From Lineus longissimus (lineage: Eukaryota; Nemertea; Pilidiophora; Heteronemertea; Lineidae), in NCBI RefSeq assembly GCF_910592395.1, contig NC_088310.1, forward strand, positions 11,665,501-11,729,500: a stretch of DNA of 64,000 nucleotides, read 5' to 3'. Positions 32,841-44,293 of the stretch are shown one piece after another. The first letter of the stretch is position 1. The number at the start of each line of letters is the position of its first letter. A model generated the notes under the pieces. It made no database searches. It saw nothing but the letters and a program-made list of their open reading frames with translations, and was not told where the DNA came from. Both the position numbers and the translations under genes were made by a program.

Positions 32841-33144
32841 TGAAAGTTTACCTTTAATTAGTGTGTTCCCAGCTTTATGTCCTCCTGTTTATCCTCCTTG
32901 GCTAGCCCTTGCTCCTTGGTACTCCTTGTTTATTATCCCTCTTATTTTAACCTATATATACACATTGTGACTTTTCTCTACAAGCTCCATGCTTCAAGTG
33001 ACTAGTCAAAAGCCTTCTAAAAGTTACACCTATTATTATTTATATTCACAAGACCAAATCAGTCATGGGTATTAACTCCAACACAAAAGGGTATTTCACA
33101 AAAGAATGTAGTTTGGCCTTTTACAAAAGAGTGTGAGTTTATCA
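32841..33144 (-). repeat. Copia 3' LTR
   Basis: Nearly identical to 38186-38475, apart from a ~14-base extra segment (ctccttggctagccc region) and scattered substitutions. The adjacent inside sequence (33151-33181) is a long purine-rich tract on the minus strand, the expected plus-strand primer. Confidence 0.92.
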
Positions 33145-33312
33145 AACTCAACTTTTCTTTCTTTTTTTTCCTTTTTTTTTTCAATGTCCATCCTCTATAA
33201 TCTTAAAAATAAATCATAACTTAAAATGTTTTAACATATGTACAACCACTATGCAATTCAGAAATTTTGTCCTCATCTCATTTTCCTGTTATGTTCTTTA
33301 TTCTATATAATC

Positions 33313-33979
33313 TCATCCTAAGGATCCTCTTTTCAATAACATTAACAAGCTGGCACTGGATGCTCCTTTCTTCGTCAAACAATCAGCCAACTGTTGTCCA
33401 GCTTTTATCCACTCCACCTTTCTGATCTGACCCTTCTCAATATGTTCCTTCAGTCCACTAATCTCCAATCTTAGCCTTTTCTCTGTCACATCCTTTGTTG
33501 AATGCAGAGCCTCATACAGGGACTTACAATCTATCTTTATACAGCAAACATTCATTTTTGATGTAGCTGTTTTACTACATGTGAGTTCAGAAAATAATGT
33601 ATCCAGGAACATACAAGTGTCCACACCGTCTGCTAAAGCCAATGTTTCAGCATCTAAAGTACTTCTCACCACTCTCTATATCTGTTTTCACCCTTTTGAT
33701 GACTTTGTTAGCTTCTAGCAATTCCTTCACTTTTGCTTGATTCACACGAGATGCTAGATAGGAAGCATCAAAAAAGACATCTGGTCGTGTTTGACGCGCA
33801 ATCCATAGGATTTGACCTATCTTTGACCTCAGTTCTGTTCTTTCTTTTTCAGTCACCATATCATCTTTCTTTAAGGCCCTGGCTTTGGAAATGTTTATGA
33901 CATTGAGGTTTTCAGCATATCTGTTCTGGTCAAGATGAATCTCATTGTTTTCTTGAACAATCTGTATTCCGATGTACTT
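33313..33979 (-). pseudogene. Copia reverse transcriptase end and RNase H
   Basis: On the minus strand, KYIGIQIVQENNEIHLDQ (from about 33979) and QILWIARQTRPDVFFDASYL are the last Copia reverse transcriptase blocks. Then, in another frame, RSTLDAETLALADG (about 33660) is an RNase H block with its catalytic residues, and the C-terminus ends in WIKAGQQLADCLTKKG. Around 33665 roughly 80 residues expected between the two parts are missing, including the first RNase H block, so the enzyme cannot be whole. Confidence 0.85.
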
Positions 33980-34702
33980 GGTGGAGACAGGGATGGAAAA
34001 CTCAACAATTCGGGAGTCGATTTCTAATCTTCTTTTAACACCATAACATGGGGTTTTCTGAAATAGTACAAACATGTGTCACAATCAGAAACAGTACATC
34101 ACAACCATACTTGTAGTATACAAATGTCCTCAAATTTGTCTTTCCTACAACATGGTCTTACACGGAGAACTAAAACCTACATATTACTGTCACACAGATA
34201 ATTGAAAGCAGTCCTAAATATTCTCACAACTTAGTACATGACATAATGATATTGGTACTGTAAAATCACTGGGAGACGTTGCTCCTGTACACAGAGTGCA
34301 TGCTCAATGCATAGATATACGCATCGCACGAGGTGCGCACTCATCGAAACTTCTGGCGAAGCATTCAGGACAACGGACAATCAAACCTTGATTCTGATGT
34401 ACACCTTTAACTATTCTGAATGACAGTGGGCTAGGGGTTTCTATACATATTTTGCTTTTACCTGAATCTTGAAACCTCCCGATTCAAACCATAAAGAGTT
34501 ACAAAAAACCCACAAAAAAGAGGGACGAAGTCCGCGAAGACCTTCCCTGACAAATCGAAATGGCTGAAGCGCATGTTACGTCATCGCAACTCACGGATGC
34601 GGGGTTGTCTCAGCGCGCGCGCACAAGTTAAAGTTAGCGAGGGAACATGTCAAAAGTGACGATAGGCAAATAACTGGGAAAATAGGCGCAATATTCAAAA
34701 CA
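33980..34702. mobile_element. ~720-bp insertion in Copia reverse transcriptase
   Basis: The Copia coding sequence is broken between FKY and KYIGI; the same six bases GTACTT lie at 33974-33979 and 34703-34708, consistent with a 6-bp target duplication. The insert has no coding content that I recognise and no inverted repeats at its ends. The exact limits could be off by a few bases, and a frame runs a short way into the insert from the left. Confidence 0.5.
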
Positions 34703-37093
34703 GTACTTGAATGATCCACTTTCCTCCTTCCCTACCATAAACTCAGTTCTAATCTGTTCCATCACTTCTGTGTTAAACTTTGGAGATCCACCCAACAAGA
34801 AATCATCCACATGGCAAGCCAACACTCCCAGTACCTCTTCATATTCATCGTACCAGAAGAATACAGCTGGATCTACCTTTGACATCTTTGCTCCACTGCC
34901 AGTCATCACACTCTTTACTCGTTTGTACCAACTCAAGGAAGCATCATTTAAACCATATACACATTTGTTCAACTTCCACAGTTTTCCTGTCATTTTTGCT
35001 TCTCTAGGTGGGCGTAGGAACACTTTTCTGTCAATTTTATACCCTTGAAGAAATGCAGTTTTGATATCCATGCATTTTGGTTCCCATTCATTTTGAGCAA
35101 GTATTGCTAACACCAGTTTTAGTGACTCACTGGCACATGTTGGAGAATCCTTTGGTATGTCACTTTCCAGTTCTTCAAAACCTCTGGCGACCAATCTAGC
35201 TTTAGGGATTACAGCTCCATCGCTTTCTTTCATTGAACAGATCCATCGTGTAGAAATAGCATTTTGTCCAGTATCTTCCACTACTCCATACACACCATTG
35301 TTTATCCAACTCTGCATTTCTTTCTGTTTCGCCTCATCAAAGGATACCTCATCCGTAATCAGAACATCGTCTTCAATGTGACCATCTATTTCATTTTCAT
35401 TCATTCCTGTCGAAAAGTATTTTACTAAACTCAAATCTATGCATTGTCTTTCAGGTTCATCCACTTCTGGTGCACGATATTCCACATTGTAGTAGTGCTT
35501 GTATTTTCCAGTAGCTTTCCCAGCTCTCCCCATAACTATTGCATCTCTTTTCTCGGTTTCATTGTCTAATCTAAATGAGATGCTTTGTCCTTTTCTCAGC
35601 TTATTTAGGCGAGTGTAGTTCCTTGTTGTTTCCTCATCTTGGTCTTCATTTTGGACATCTACCGGTGTCTCTTTGTCATCTGTATGTATTTCTATTTCTT
35701 CATCAGTTTCCATGTCACTCTCTGCATCTTCAACGTTTTGCTTTACTTTATCATTTTCTTGGGTGTAGACATCTCCTCTTGCATTTGTTGTGACTTCATC
35801 ATCTGTCTTCTTCAGCAGAGGTTCATTAACCAGTTGAAGTCTGCACACATGTACTCGCACGAGTTGTCCACCATGTCGGACGAAAACAATGACACCATCC
35901 TGTCCCACAACTCTTCCAGGTCCTTTCCATTCATCTTTGTCTGGTCTCTTGTAGAAAACTCGATCACCTAGTCTGTACACAGTGTTCATACTTGTCCTTG
36001 TTTGCTTCCTTAGGGCCCGTCTTATTCTCTCGGAGCATTCTGCTTGGGTAAAGGCCTTTTTAGCAGCATGAAGTGCTTGAATGTGATCTCCTAATACTCT
36101 ACTGGAGGTACTGCCCTCCAATGCAGGAATCCTGTCCGTCAAGACTGATGGTAAGTTAGGATTTAGACCAAAAACCAGTTGGTGTGCGCTGTAGCCATGT
36201 ACGTTACTCATGCTGTTTTTAGCCATCAAGGCCCAATGTAATGCCATTTCCCAACTACAGTTTTTATCCCTTCTCACTTTTCCAATAGTTTCTGCAAGCG
36301 TCAGATTGTGCCTCTCGCAAGTTCCATTACTCCAGGGACTATAGGCCGCAGTCGTCAGAATCTCGATACCGAAGTTTTCACCCATTTGTTTTACTTCCTC
36401 ATTATCAAACTCACCACCATTGTCACTAAAGAACTTCTTGGGTGCCCCGAAAATGCTAATCCAGTGCTTTAAAAACTTGTCCACAAACACAGAACCAGTC
36501 TTTGAGCGAATGATAGCCCCAGCACTATATCTAGTGAAATGATCTATAATGTGCAGAAGCCATACTGAATTCTCAAGAACATGCAGATCTGCCGCTACAG
36601 TTTCATTTAACTCCGTGGCAAGTGGTAACCGAACTGCAGGTCTGGGTGGTGATCGTTTGAATTTTGAGCATATTTCACATTCGTTAACTACTTCTTCCAG
36701 GATGTTCAGCAGTATTTTCTCCTTGATGCCTGCATTTATGAGTAACTTCTTCAATCTCTCAGCAGAGGCATGTCCAAACTGTCGATGTGATTTTATCATT
36801 ACTTTTCTTTTTTGTCCTACATCCATGGGTTCCCGAAGGATGAGCACTTCTTCAACAGATATGTGCTCTTTTGATATGTTTCCCAAGTCTATGCAGTAAT
36901 GACCTGTCGATGTGTACTCAAGTTTAACTGGCTTTTGGAACATTGTCGCTTCATCCTTAGCTAAATTGAGCACAGTTCCAGCTCGTTTCAGAGCTTCTTT
37001 ACTCAGGAGTAGAGGAAGATCAATGTTGACGACTTCACACTCGATGTTGCACTTAGTATCACCAATGTGTACTGGGATCTTCACGATCTTCAT
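34703..37093 (-). pseudogene. Copia pol: integrase and reverse transcriptase
   Basis: An open frame of about 795 Copia codons, cut at its 3' end by the insertion. In order: the integrase zinc region (HRQFGHASAERLKKLL, then CEICSKFKR), the integrase core with catalytic residues in AADLHV, FFSDNGGEFDN and SPWSNGTCERHN, an acidic linker (about 430-560), then reverse transcriptase blocks (MDIKTAFLQGY, KCVYGLNDASLSWY, and the catalytic ACHVDDFLLGG near residue 780). The fusion of integrase before reverse transcriptase defines Copia. The preceding gag-protease frame ends one base before this one because of a shift near 37130. Confidence 0.92.
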
Positions 37094-38124
37094 AGAGTAT
37101 ACTTGTTTACCATCACCAAAACGAAACGTTCTGTTGGTTTTGTTTCTACCATCAATTTCTTGTCTTCTGTTGTTAACCTCTCGATATAGTCATTCGTCCA
37201 TTTCTTTCCACAAACTGCACGTGTGCATGCAGTGTCTATCACAGCAGATCCGTATGATTCAGTCATTAAACTAATGTTTGCGTTTGTTTCTTCTTTGGTA
37301 AACAAAGTCAAGTTACATTCATCTACTTCTTCTTCTACTATTTTGATAGACTCATCCTTGTGTTCGCAATCTTTGGCCCAGTGAAAAGTAGATCCACATA
37401 CTGCACATTTTGATATTCTTCCATATCTATCGAAAGGATTCGTTCCTCTCATTATTCCTCTTCTTTGGTTTTGAGATGGTGATCTTCGATTTTGTGAGTA
37501 AGATATATTTCCACCACGAGTATTCCTAGTACCCGTGTACATTACTGACTCCTGTTTGATTGTGATACCTGCTTGGTCATCGCGGCTATGTGAATATGAT
37601 TCACCAACGATTCTCTTTAATGCAGACTTCATGCTTGACATCTTCAAATCAGATGCAGCTGTTAATGCTAGTTGCCTGTCTTTCGGTGTTAAACCTGCAT
37701 TATCAAGTAGTTTGAAACAGAGTACTGTGTCTGGTAGTTCCATTTTGTGTTTCTTACAAGCATTATTTAGTCTTTCAAATTCAATGATGTAATCACTCAT
37801 GTTTTCCTTATCTCTACGATAGACTTCGAATTTTGTATATGCACTATAAGCCAAATCCACTGTATCTCTCAAGTATAGTGAATCCAATGCAAGCAAAAGT
37901 TTTTCCATCCCTTTTTCAGAATTGAGTTCCTTTATTTCCACTTCCATAGCTTTAGTTCTTACCTGCCCCTTTAATGTCAATGCAACTGCTAGTGCTTGTT
38001 TCTCCTTTTTTAAATCCGTCACTAATTCCCAGACTGCTATTTCATTTTTCCATGCTTCATAATCTCCATTAGGATCAAGATTAGGTGGATTCGTGTAACT
38101 CCGACGAGACGTTCCCGATGCCAT
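37090..38124 (-). pseudogene. Copia gag and protease start, frameshifted
   Basis: The frame from the ATG of ASGTSRRSYTNPPNLDP has an UBN2/retrotran_gag-type capsid region (SLYLRDTVDLAYSAYTKF, LDNAGLTPKDRQLAL), a zinc knuckle CAVCGSTFHWAKDC at about residue 240, and the aspartic protease active site AVIDTACTRAVCG at about 295. A one-base frameshift near 37130 moves the rest of the protease into the pol frame. The ATG lies about 60 bases inside the 5' LTR. Confidence 0.88.
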
Positions 38125-38168
38125 TTTCTTGTTCCGAATATTGTTGTGCCTTTTGATATGAATTGGAT

Positions 38169-38185
38169 TTTCGCTCTGCTACCAT
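38169..38185 (-). other. Copia primer binding site
   Basis: One base inside the 5' LTR, the minus strand reads TGGTAGCAGAGC, complementary to the 3' end of metazoan initiator methionine tRNA (GCTCTGCTACCA), the common Copia primer. Confidence 0.85.
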
Positions 38186-38475
38186 TGAAAGTTTACCTTT
38201 AATTAGTGTGTTCCCAGCTTTATGTCCTCCTGTTTATCCTTGCTCCTTAGTACTCCTTGTTTATTATCCCTCTTATTTTAACCTTTATATACACATTGTG
38301 ACTTTTCTCTGCAAGCTCCATGCTTCAAGTGACTAGTCAAAAGCCTTCTAAAAGTTACACCTATTATTATTTATATTCACAAGACCAAATCCGTCATGGG
38401 TATTAACTCCAACACAAAAGGGTCTTTCACAAAAGAATGTAGTTTGGCCTTTTACAAAAGAGTGTGAGTTTATCA
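38186..38475 (-). repeat. Copia 5' LTR
   Basis: Pair of 32841-33144. On the minus strand it runs from TGATAAACTCACAC to GGTAAACTTTCA. The TCAAG target duplication follows on the plus-strand right side. Confidence 0.92.
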
Positions 38476-38480
38476 TCAAG

Positions 38481-39134
38481 TACAGCGTATTTGCAGACTT
38501 TGCCGGTGAGGCTCCACACACCCAACGGTTGTGTTGTTGATACTTTTGTATGCTCGATTCGGGTAGTCAGGCTACTCTTATCAGAGAATCATTCGCTAGA
38601 GAAGTAGACCTTAATGGGCCACGGTGTACCCTCTCCATTGGAAACATAAGGGAAACTGAACCAGTCCAGAACTCCAAAAGGGTGTCTTTCTGGTTGAGTG
38701 ACCCAAATGCCCCAAACTTGACTCCCTTGAAAGTCACCAACGCATTGACTTTCAATGCCCCATTCAACTTGCCGCAACAATCACTGCCAAGTTATGATAA
38801 CGAGTGTCCAGTTTGGCCACATATTCAAGACTTGAATCTTTCGCCAGTTGACTCGGGTCAAATAACTGTATTGATTGGAGTCGACACAAAACGGGCATTT
38901 CTTCCTCTTGAGGTTCGAGAAGGTCCAGATGACCTTCCCATGGCCGTCAAAACGCCTTTGGGTTGGACGGTCATGGGGCCTGCGGTAGCTAACAATGGAA
39001 ACGCGAATTGCGATTCTAGCCCTAGTGTCAATTTCATTCATATCAGTAATGATGAATTGCATTCTCAGGTTGAGAAGTTCTGGCAAACAGACAGTTTTGG
39101 GTCCATTCGGTGTCTGAAAGACTCATATCTATGA
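38481..39134 (+). pseudogene. BEL/Pao protease region
   Basis: The BEL frame resumes after the Copia target duplication with LQTLPVRLHTPNG, shifts frame by one base near 38546, and continues with the aspartic protease active site LDSGSQATLIRESFA (about 38552-38596). The remainder (LIGVDTKRAFLPLEVREG, KTPLGWTVMGP) is the protease-like and linker region typical of BEL pol. A second shift near 39105 leads into the reverse transcriptase frame. Confidence 0.88.
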
Positions 39135-41010
39135 ATGATCAAAAGGCACAGGCCATGTTAGACTCCTCAATACGGCACACTCCAAGTGGCCACTACGAGG
39201 TCGATATGTTGTGGTCAGAATACCCCGTTAAATTACAAAACAATCGCATATTGGCTGAGCGACGATTTCAAAACCTTAGTCACAAACTTGAAAAGAATAG
39301 CGCTCAGCGTGAAAAGTACACGAGTGTTATGAATGGCTACGTCAAAAGTGGGTTTGCTCGCAAGTTGACACCTGAGGAATCTAAACAAACCAGTGACCGC
39401 ACCTACTATTTGCCTCATCATGGTGTAGTAAATCCTAAGAAACCCGACAAATTAAGGGTGGTTTTTGATGCTGCGGCAATTTACAAGGGCGATAGCTTAA
39501 ATGACCATTTACTCGCTGGCCCAGATCTCATTAACACTTTGGTTGGTGTATTAGTGCGGTTCAGATGCGGTCCCATTGCAATTTCAGCTGATATCGAGGG
39601 TATGTTTCACCAATGTCTTGTCCCCACCGAGGATTCCCAGGCCTTGCGGTACCTGTGGAAAGAAGATATGTCAAAACCAGGACCCCTGATCAATATCAAA
39701 TGTTGGTACATATATTTGGCGCTGAATCTTCCCCTTGTTGTGCAAATTATTGTCTCCGTCGTTGTGCCAAAGACAACGATAACTCTGGGTTTACCAAGCG
39801 CGCCCTCTTTACCATCGAGCGTTCGTTTTACGTCGATGATCTCATCAAGGCACTTCACACAACCTCGGAGGCTGTTGAACTTGCAATGGAACTGATATTC
39901 CTAACTAAATCTGGTGGATTTAAGTTAACAAAGTGGGCGTCCAACGACACAGAAGTTTTGAAGGCCATAAAAGAACTTGATACACAGCTAGGCATAACCA
40001 CTGTAATATACCTCGATTTAGGCAGGTCCGCAATGTGCAGAACGCTAGGACTGAAATGTGAAATGAAAGGCGACGTGTTTATTTTCGACTCTGTTCAGAG
40101 TGCACCATTGACCACAAAACGCGGTATTCTGAGTGCTGTTAGTTCCATCTTTGATCCAATGGGGTTGATATCCCCATTTGTCCTTGTGGCTAAGCTCATA
40201 CTACAAAAAATGTGGGAAAAGGGTCTTGGATGGGACGAAACAGTAGACGAAACCAGTCTCGCGAAGCGGAATCAGTGGTGGACCGAGTTGAAGAGATTAG
40301 AAATTCTCTGCCTCCCTCGTTTTTTTCGGCCAGTCGGCTTTAAGCCGTACAAATACATTTTGCAAACCTTTTGTGACGCCAGTGAACGTGCCTTTGGCGC
40401 AGCGTTGTTTCTACAGATGATATCTCAAACTGGTGAAATACATGTTTCTTTAGTCATGGCCCCAGTCAAACGCCAGTGTTTGACATTACCTCGTCTTGAG
40501 CTTCAAGCAGCTGTACTAGGCGTTCGGTTGCATCAGTCTGTTAAGGCTGAACTTGACCTGCCCGTCTCAGAGTCCTACTTTTGGTCGGATTCGCTCATTG
40601 TACTTCAGTACATTAACAATGATTCAAAACGACTGAAGACCTTTGTAGCTAATAGGGTTTCTGAGATAAGGCAATTCAGTGCGGCTGAACAGTGGCGCTT
40701 CGTCCCAGGCATTTTAAACCCAGCTGGCGATTGTTCAAGGGGGCTGTCCGTGTACGACATGACTATTCAAAGCAGATGGTTTCGTGGACCAGAATTTCTG
40801 TGGTCCGGTTTTTCTCAGTGGCCTACACAGGAACAGCTTCCTAAACTCTGTGTTGACAATTCTGAAGTTAGGAATGTAGATGTTGTGAAAACAACCTTGA
40901 TTCATACTGTTGGGCCTATCCTTGACCCAACCACTTTCTCAGACTTGTACCGCCTTAAGTGTGTCACTGCTTGGTGTCTCAGATTTTGTTACAATTTAAA
41001 AAAATCCTGA
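39110..41010 (+). pseudogene. BEL/Pao reverse transcriptase and RNase H, frameshifted
   Basis: The first frame (39110 to about 39690) holds GHYEVDMLW, KLRVVFDAAA, LNDHLLAGPDL and domain A IAISADIEGMFHQ with its catalytic Asp. A shift near 39680 moves to the second frame, with SSPCCANYCLRR, the catalytic SFYVDDLI, GILSAVSSIFDPMGLISPFV, and the RNase H region (LQTFCDASERAFGAA, LPRLELQAAVLGVRL, FWSDSLIVLQYI). All blocks needed for activity are visible, but they lie in two frames. The second frame ends at 41010 in an A-rich run that shifts into the integrase frame. Confidence 0.92.
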
Positions 41011-41011
41011 A

Positions 41012-42388
41012 AAAAAAACACGGGGTAAACTTAGTGTAACTGATTTGAACCTGGCATTAGTTTACTGGATAAAGGTTGCGCAACATGAGACATATTTGCC
41101 TGAGAGAACCAACTTGACTTTGGGCAATCCATTAGCCAAACAAAGCGTATTACTACGCCTGGCTCCAGTGATGATTGATGGAATTTTGTCGGTCGGTGGT
41201 AGACTTCGGAATGCGGTGGTTCCCTTCGATGCATGTCATCAAGCCATTGTTCCTAGGGAACATGTGTCAGCCAAACTGTTGGCCACCGACGCGCATATAA
41301 AGTTGAAACACGCTGGTTCTGGACATACCATCGCGGAAATTTGTCAGACCTACTGGATAGTTAGACTGCGTACTTTGGTAAAGAGTGTCATTAGTGGTTG
41401 TCTCTATTGTTGTCTCATGCGTGCGAAACCTGTTGTTCCATTCATGGCTGACCTGCCACAGGCATGCGTCTCCATGCAGCCTGTATTCTCTCGCACAGGC
41501 CTGGATTACTTTGGCCCTTTGTTTGTCAAAAGAGGCCGTGGACTTGTGAGAGAAAAGCGATGGTGTTGTTTGTTTACTTGTATGAGCACGCGAGCGATTC
41601 ACCTAGAAATAGCTAACACTCTGCAAACTGATTCGTTCATTCTCGCATTGAGAAGATTCATAGCTAGACGTGGCAATCCCACTGACATTTATAGTGACAA
41701 CGGCAGCAATTTCATTGGTGCGGTTCGTGAGCTCAAACAAGCTATCGTCGCATGGAACGCAGATGATCTTGTGCAGAGTACGTTGGCCAAAAATTCTATT
41801 CAATGGCATTTCAACCCTCCCAAGGCTCCCCACATTGGCGGAGCTTGGGAGCGCCTGGCGCGTTCTGTCAAGAAGGCATTAAAGGCAACTTTACAAGAAT
41901 CATGCGTTCATGATGACACTCTGCACACCACCCTTTGCGAGGTTGAATCAATTTTGAACAGTAGACCGTTGACTTATGTAGCATCCAGTTCTTCAGACCC
42001 GAAGCCTCTCACTCCCGACCATTTCTTGTTGAATCGCCCAAGTCGGGTATTGTCGCCTGTCGCTGACTCACTAGCAGGTGATATTTCCAGTAGGAAACGT
42101 TGGCGGCAGTCGCAATGTTTGGCTTACCATTATTGGAGGCGATGGCGTAGGGAATATCTTCCCTCGTTGACCGTCAGATCTAAATGGTTGTGTGAGGCTC
42201 GGAATTTGAAGGAAGACGATGTGGTACTCATTTTTGATGCCAATTGACCAAGAGGACAGTGGCCATTGGCCCGCGTTGTAGATGTTTTCCCGGGTAAGGA
42301 CGGTCGAGTTCGCGCCGTTAGGGTAAAAACGTCTTCCGGTGAGCTCACCCGTCCTGCCTCGCAGATATGCCTGTTGGAAAATGTTTAG
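41012..42388 (+). pseudogene. BEL/Pao integrase, one internal stop
   Basis: It opens with DLNLALVYWIKVAQ and contains the zinc-binding region (HIKLKHAGSGHTIAEI, then SGCLYCCLMRAK), the catalytic core with GLDYFGPLF, IYSDNGSNF and HIGGAWERLARSVK (the DDE residues), and the C-terminal region (LNSRPLTYV, PDHFLLNRP, WRRWRREYLPSL). The frame meets one TGA at 42245 and then continues in the same frame with RGQWPLARVVDVFPGKDGRV to a TAG at 42386, so the true end is later than the first stop. The enzyme would insert the cDNA into the genome. Confidence 0.92.
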
Positions 42389-42832
42389 TGCGTGTTATAG
42401 ACGATTTAGAGGCACTTTAAATGATTTTTGATTGATTACTTATGGATTGGACTCGTACTTACACACGACTGTTGAATACTGAAATTGTTCACTTGTGAAC
42501 TATTGATCGTTATTTGAAAGTTCAAGTGAATATTGTGCGTTTGTTTTTGTGGATTGCTTGATGCAGCGTTGTCGTTGAACACTGATTATTAGTACATGTA
42601 ACTTGTTATCAACTCTGATTTGTACGGTAGTTAGCTCTTTATGGAAATTTAGCGAGTTTGCGGTCCGGTGGCTTGGCGGAGTTTAGTAAGGTTCACGCTC
42701 CTCCATCAGTGCATGGCATCACTGACTTTTCCACTGACCATTGTTTGAAATCGAATGCCACCTCATCAGACAGTTCCTGAGTTTCTTCGGGAAACTGTTT
42801 TGCATCTTTTAAACTTGAAGAATAGCTGCGTG
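42389..42832. other. BEL 3' untranslated region, 3' LTR not found
   Basis: AT-rich sequence follows the integrase stop. A purine-rich GGTGGCTTGGCGGAG (about 42666) could be the polypurine tract, but no copy of the presumed 5' LTR follows. The 3' LTR seems lost or lies outside the preserved part. Confidence 0.4.
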
Positions 42833-43043
42833 TATGGCAAGCCGTGTGTCCAACAATGAAGAAAACCTGGTTTTCTTCTTTAAAAAGGCAGTTATTCAAT
42901 GAAACTAGGTTTTTATGGAAGAAGCATAGGTTTATTATAAAAAACACGTTTTCCTGATCAAAAAACATTTTTTGGCAAGAAAACTATGTTTTTAAAAAAT
43001 CAAACCTATGCTTCTAAAATGAAAACCTATTGTCGTAAAAAGA

Positions 43044-43753
43044 GGCTTACTGGAAAAAACGGTATGATGGTTCTGCCTTGATTTCAGCGGAACGTACCAT
43101 TGATAAGTGGGGACCATTCAATATTTTTCACCCAGTAGGTAGCTTAATATGATATCATGGTGTGCGCGGTTTTTTAATGGATTCACTACAAGTACAGGGA
43201 TTATGATTTAAATGTGTATGAAGGCCCCATGAAGACCAGGTTAACTACCTCCACCGACACTAAAATGTGTCTGCAGCCGGACCTTTGACAATGTACTTCG
43301 TTATTTTAGGAGTAGCACGTGCACATTCTAATGCGGCCGAGATAATCATAACTCATTGGGGGTGGACATTTCCTGGCATATTGGACTAACAAAGAAGCCG
43401 GTAAATGGACTCATCTTTCCGGTGATGTAACAAAGATTGTCCACAGTGCTCCATCTGTAGTGGGAAAAAACAGACGAATCCTGCAAGAGCCAATGGCTAG
43501 CGGAGATGGAGAAAACGAAAAAAAAGGAAACAGACACTAAATCAGATTCGAAATCGGGTCCTCTGCACCAATGCAGGCGTGCGAACCACTAGGCTACGTC
43601 ATACGTCCCGGCAGCATCTCCGACGCACCCCCTTTTATACTACCACGAAACCAAAATAACAAAATTTGGCCGCAAATTACCCACATTAATACTAAAATCA
43701 TGAAGGGTCCCTATTCCGCTGAAAGCGGAACCATACCGTGTTTCCAGTAAGCC
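43044..43753. mobile_element. 710-bp non-autonomous DNA transposon, 9-bp target duplication
   Basis: The termini begin GGCTTACTGGAAA (perfect for 13 bases) and remain similar for about 50 bases, including CGGTATG and TTTCAGCGGAA. The flanking GTAAAAAGA at 43035-43043 and 43754-43762 is an exact 9-bp duplication, a length typical of MULE or Merlin-type transposases. It is nested in the second family A MITE. No transposase is present. A tRNA-like segment lies on the minus strand near the right end. Confidence 0.85.
43545..43615 (-). tRNA. tRNA-like sequence inside the 710-bp element
   Basis: The minus strand reads GTAGCCTAGTGGTTCGCACG (A box) and, at normal spacing, GATTTCGAATC (B box), with CTGCATTGGTGCAG between as a degenerate anticodon arm. 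A run of eight T follows on the minus strand (43516-43523), suitable as a polymerase III terminator. Stem pairing is poor, so this is a pseudo-tRNA or SINE head. Confidence 0.55.
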
Positions 43754-43935
43754 GTAAAAAGACGAGGTTTCAGTAAAACCGATTTTTTTTCTGGCAAAGA
43801 AAAATGATTTTCAATTAACTAGGTTTTTATGGAAGAAAACATATTTTTTATCTATTTGGAAACTTGAATTGGTTTTGAAAAGAGAACATGAAACTCATAC
43901 TTTTTCGAAGAAGGCTAAGTTGTTTTTAAAAAGTT

Positions 43936-44293
43936 CGAACCCGCTCGAGGAATTTTATTCTCAGTTTTTCTTGACACGAGAGCGTCTCTGTGACCTGTTT
44001 CGTCAATGAACTTGTTGCTTGTGCAGTCAAGTGAGACCCCAGTCGCTGGGTGTCTATCATGTTTCAAGAGCAGTTGGTCGTTTGACGGTCGGGCCTTTGT
44101 GTTTTCTAACTTGGCCGTTAGGTTTCCTGGTGAATGGTCGAGATATGAGACGTGATATATATTGCCGAATCATCGGGTCGATCGCCTGAACAGGGGGGGG
44201 GGGGGGGGGGGTTATAGAGTGTACATTGACCGTTGCACAACGCACAGAATCCCTTGTGCTTTTTAGCATATTGGGACGCTGGAGGAACTCGGA
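43936..44293. other. Unassigned DNA left of assembly gap
   Basis: No domain-bearing frame was seen. It contains a run of about 19 G (44192-44210) shortly before the gap, which may have stopped the assembly. Confidence 0.5.

Larger units (their letters stand above)
32841..38475 (-). mobile_element. Ty1/Copia LTR retrotransposon, complete but defective, nested in BEL
   Basis: LTRs of 304 bp (32841-33144) and 290 bp (38186-38475) start TG and end CA in both orientations and differ mainly by one short internal deletion. A 5-bp target duplication TCAAG (32836-32840 and 38476-38480) interrupts the BEL gag-pol frame. Order on the minus strand is LTR, primer site, gag, protease, integrase, reverse transcriptase, RNase H, purine tract, LTR, the Copia order. 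Defects are a gag/pol frameshift, a ~720-bp insertion in the reverse transcriptase and a deletion at the start of RNase H. Confidence 0.95.
42835..43935. mobile_element. Palindromic MITE (family A), second copy, truncated
   Basis: The left end TGGCAAGCCGTGTGTCCAAC, preceded by TA (42833-42834), matches the family A terminus, and the body has the same AAAACCTrGTTTT-type words in both orientations. No right terminus is present; the similarity fades near 43935. A 710-bp element is inserted at 43044-43753. Confidence 0.75.

Noticed and set aside
34707-37274. Plus-strand frames opposite Copia gag-pol
   Set aside because: They are antisense shadows of a clearly coding minus-strand region.
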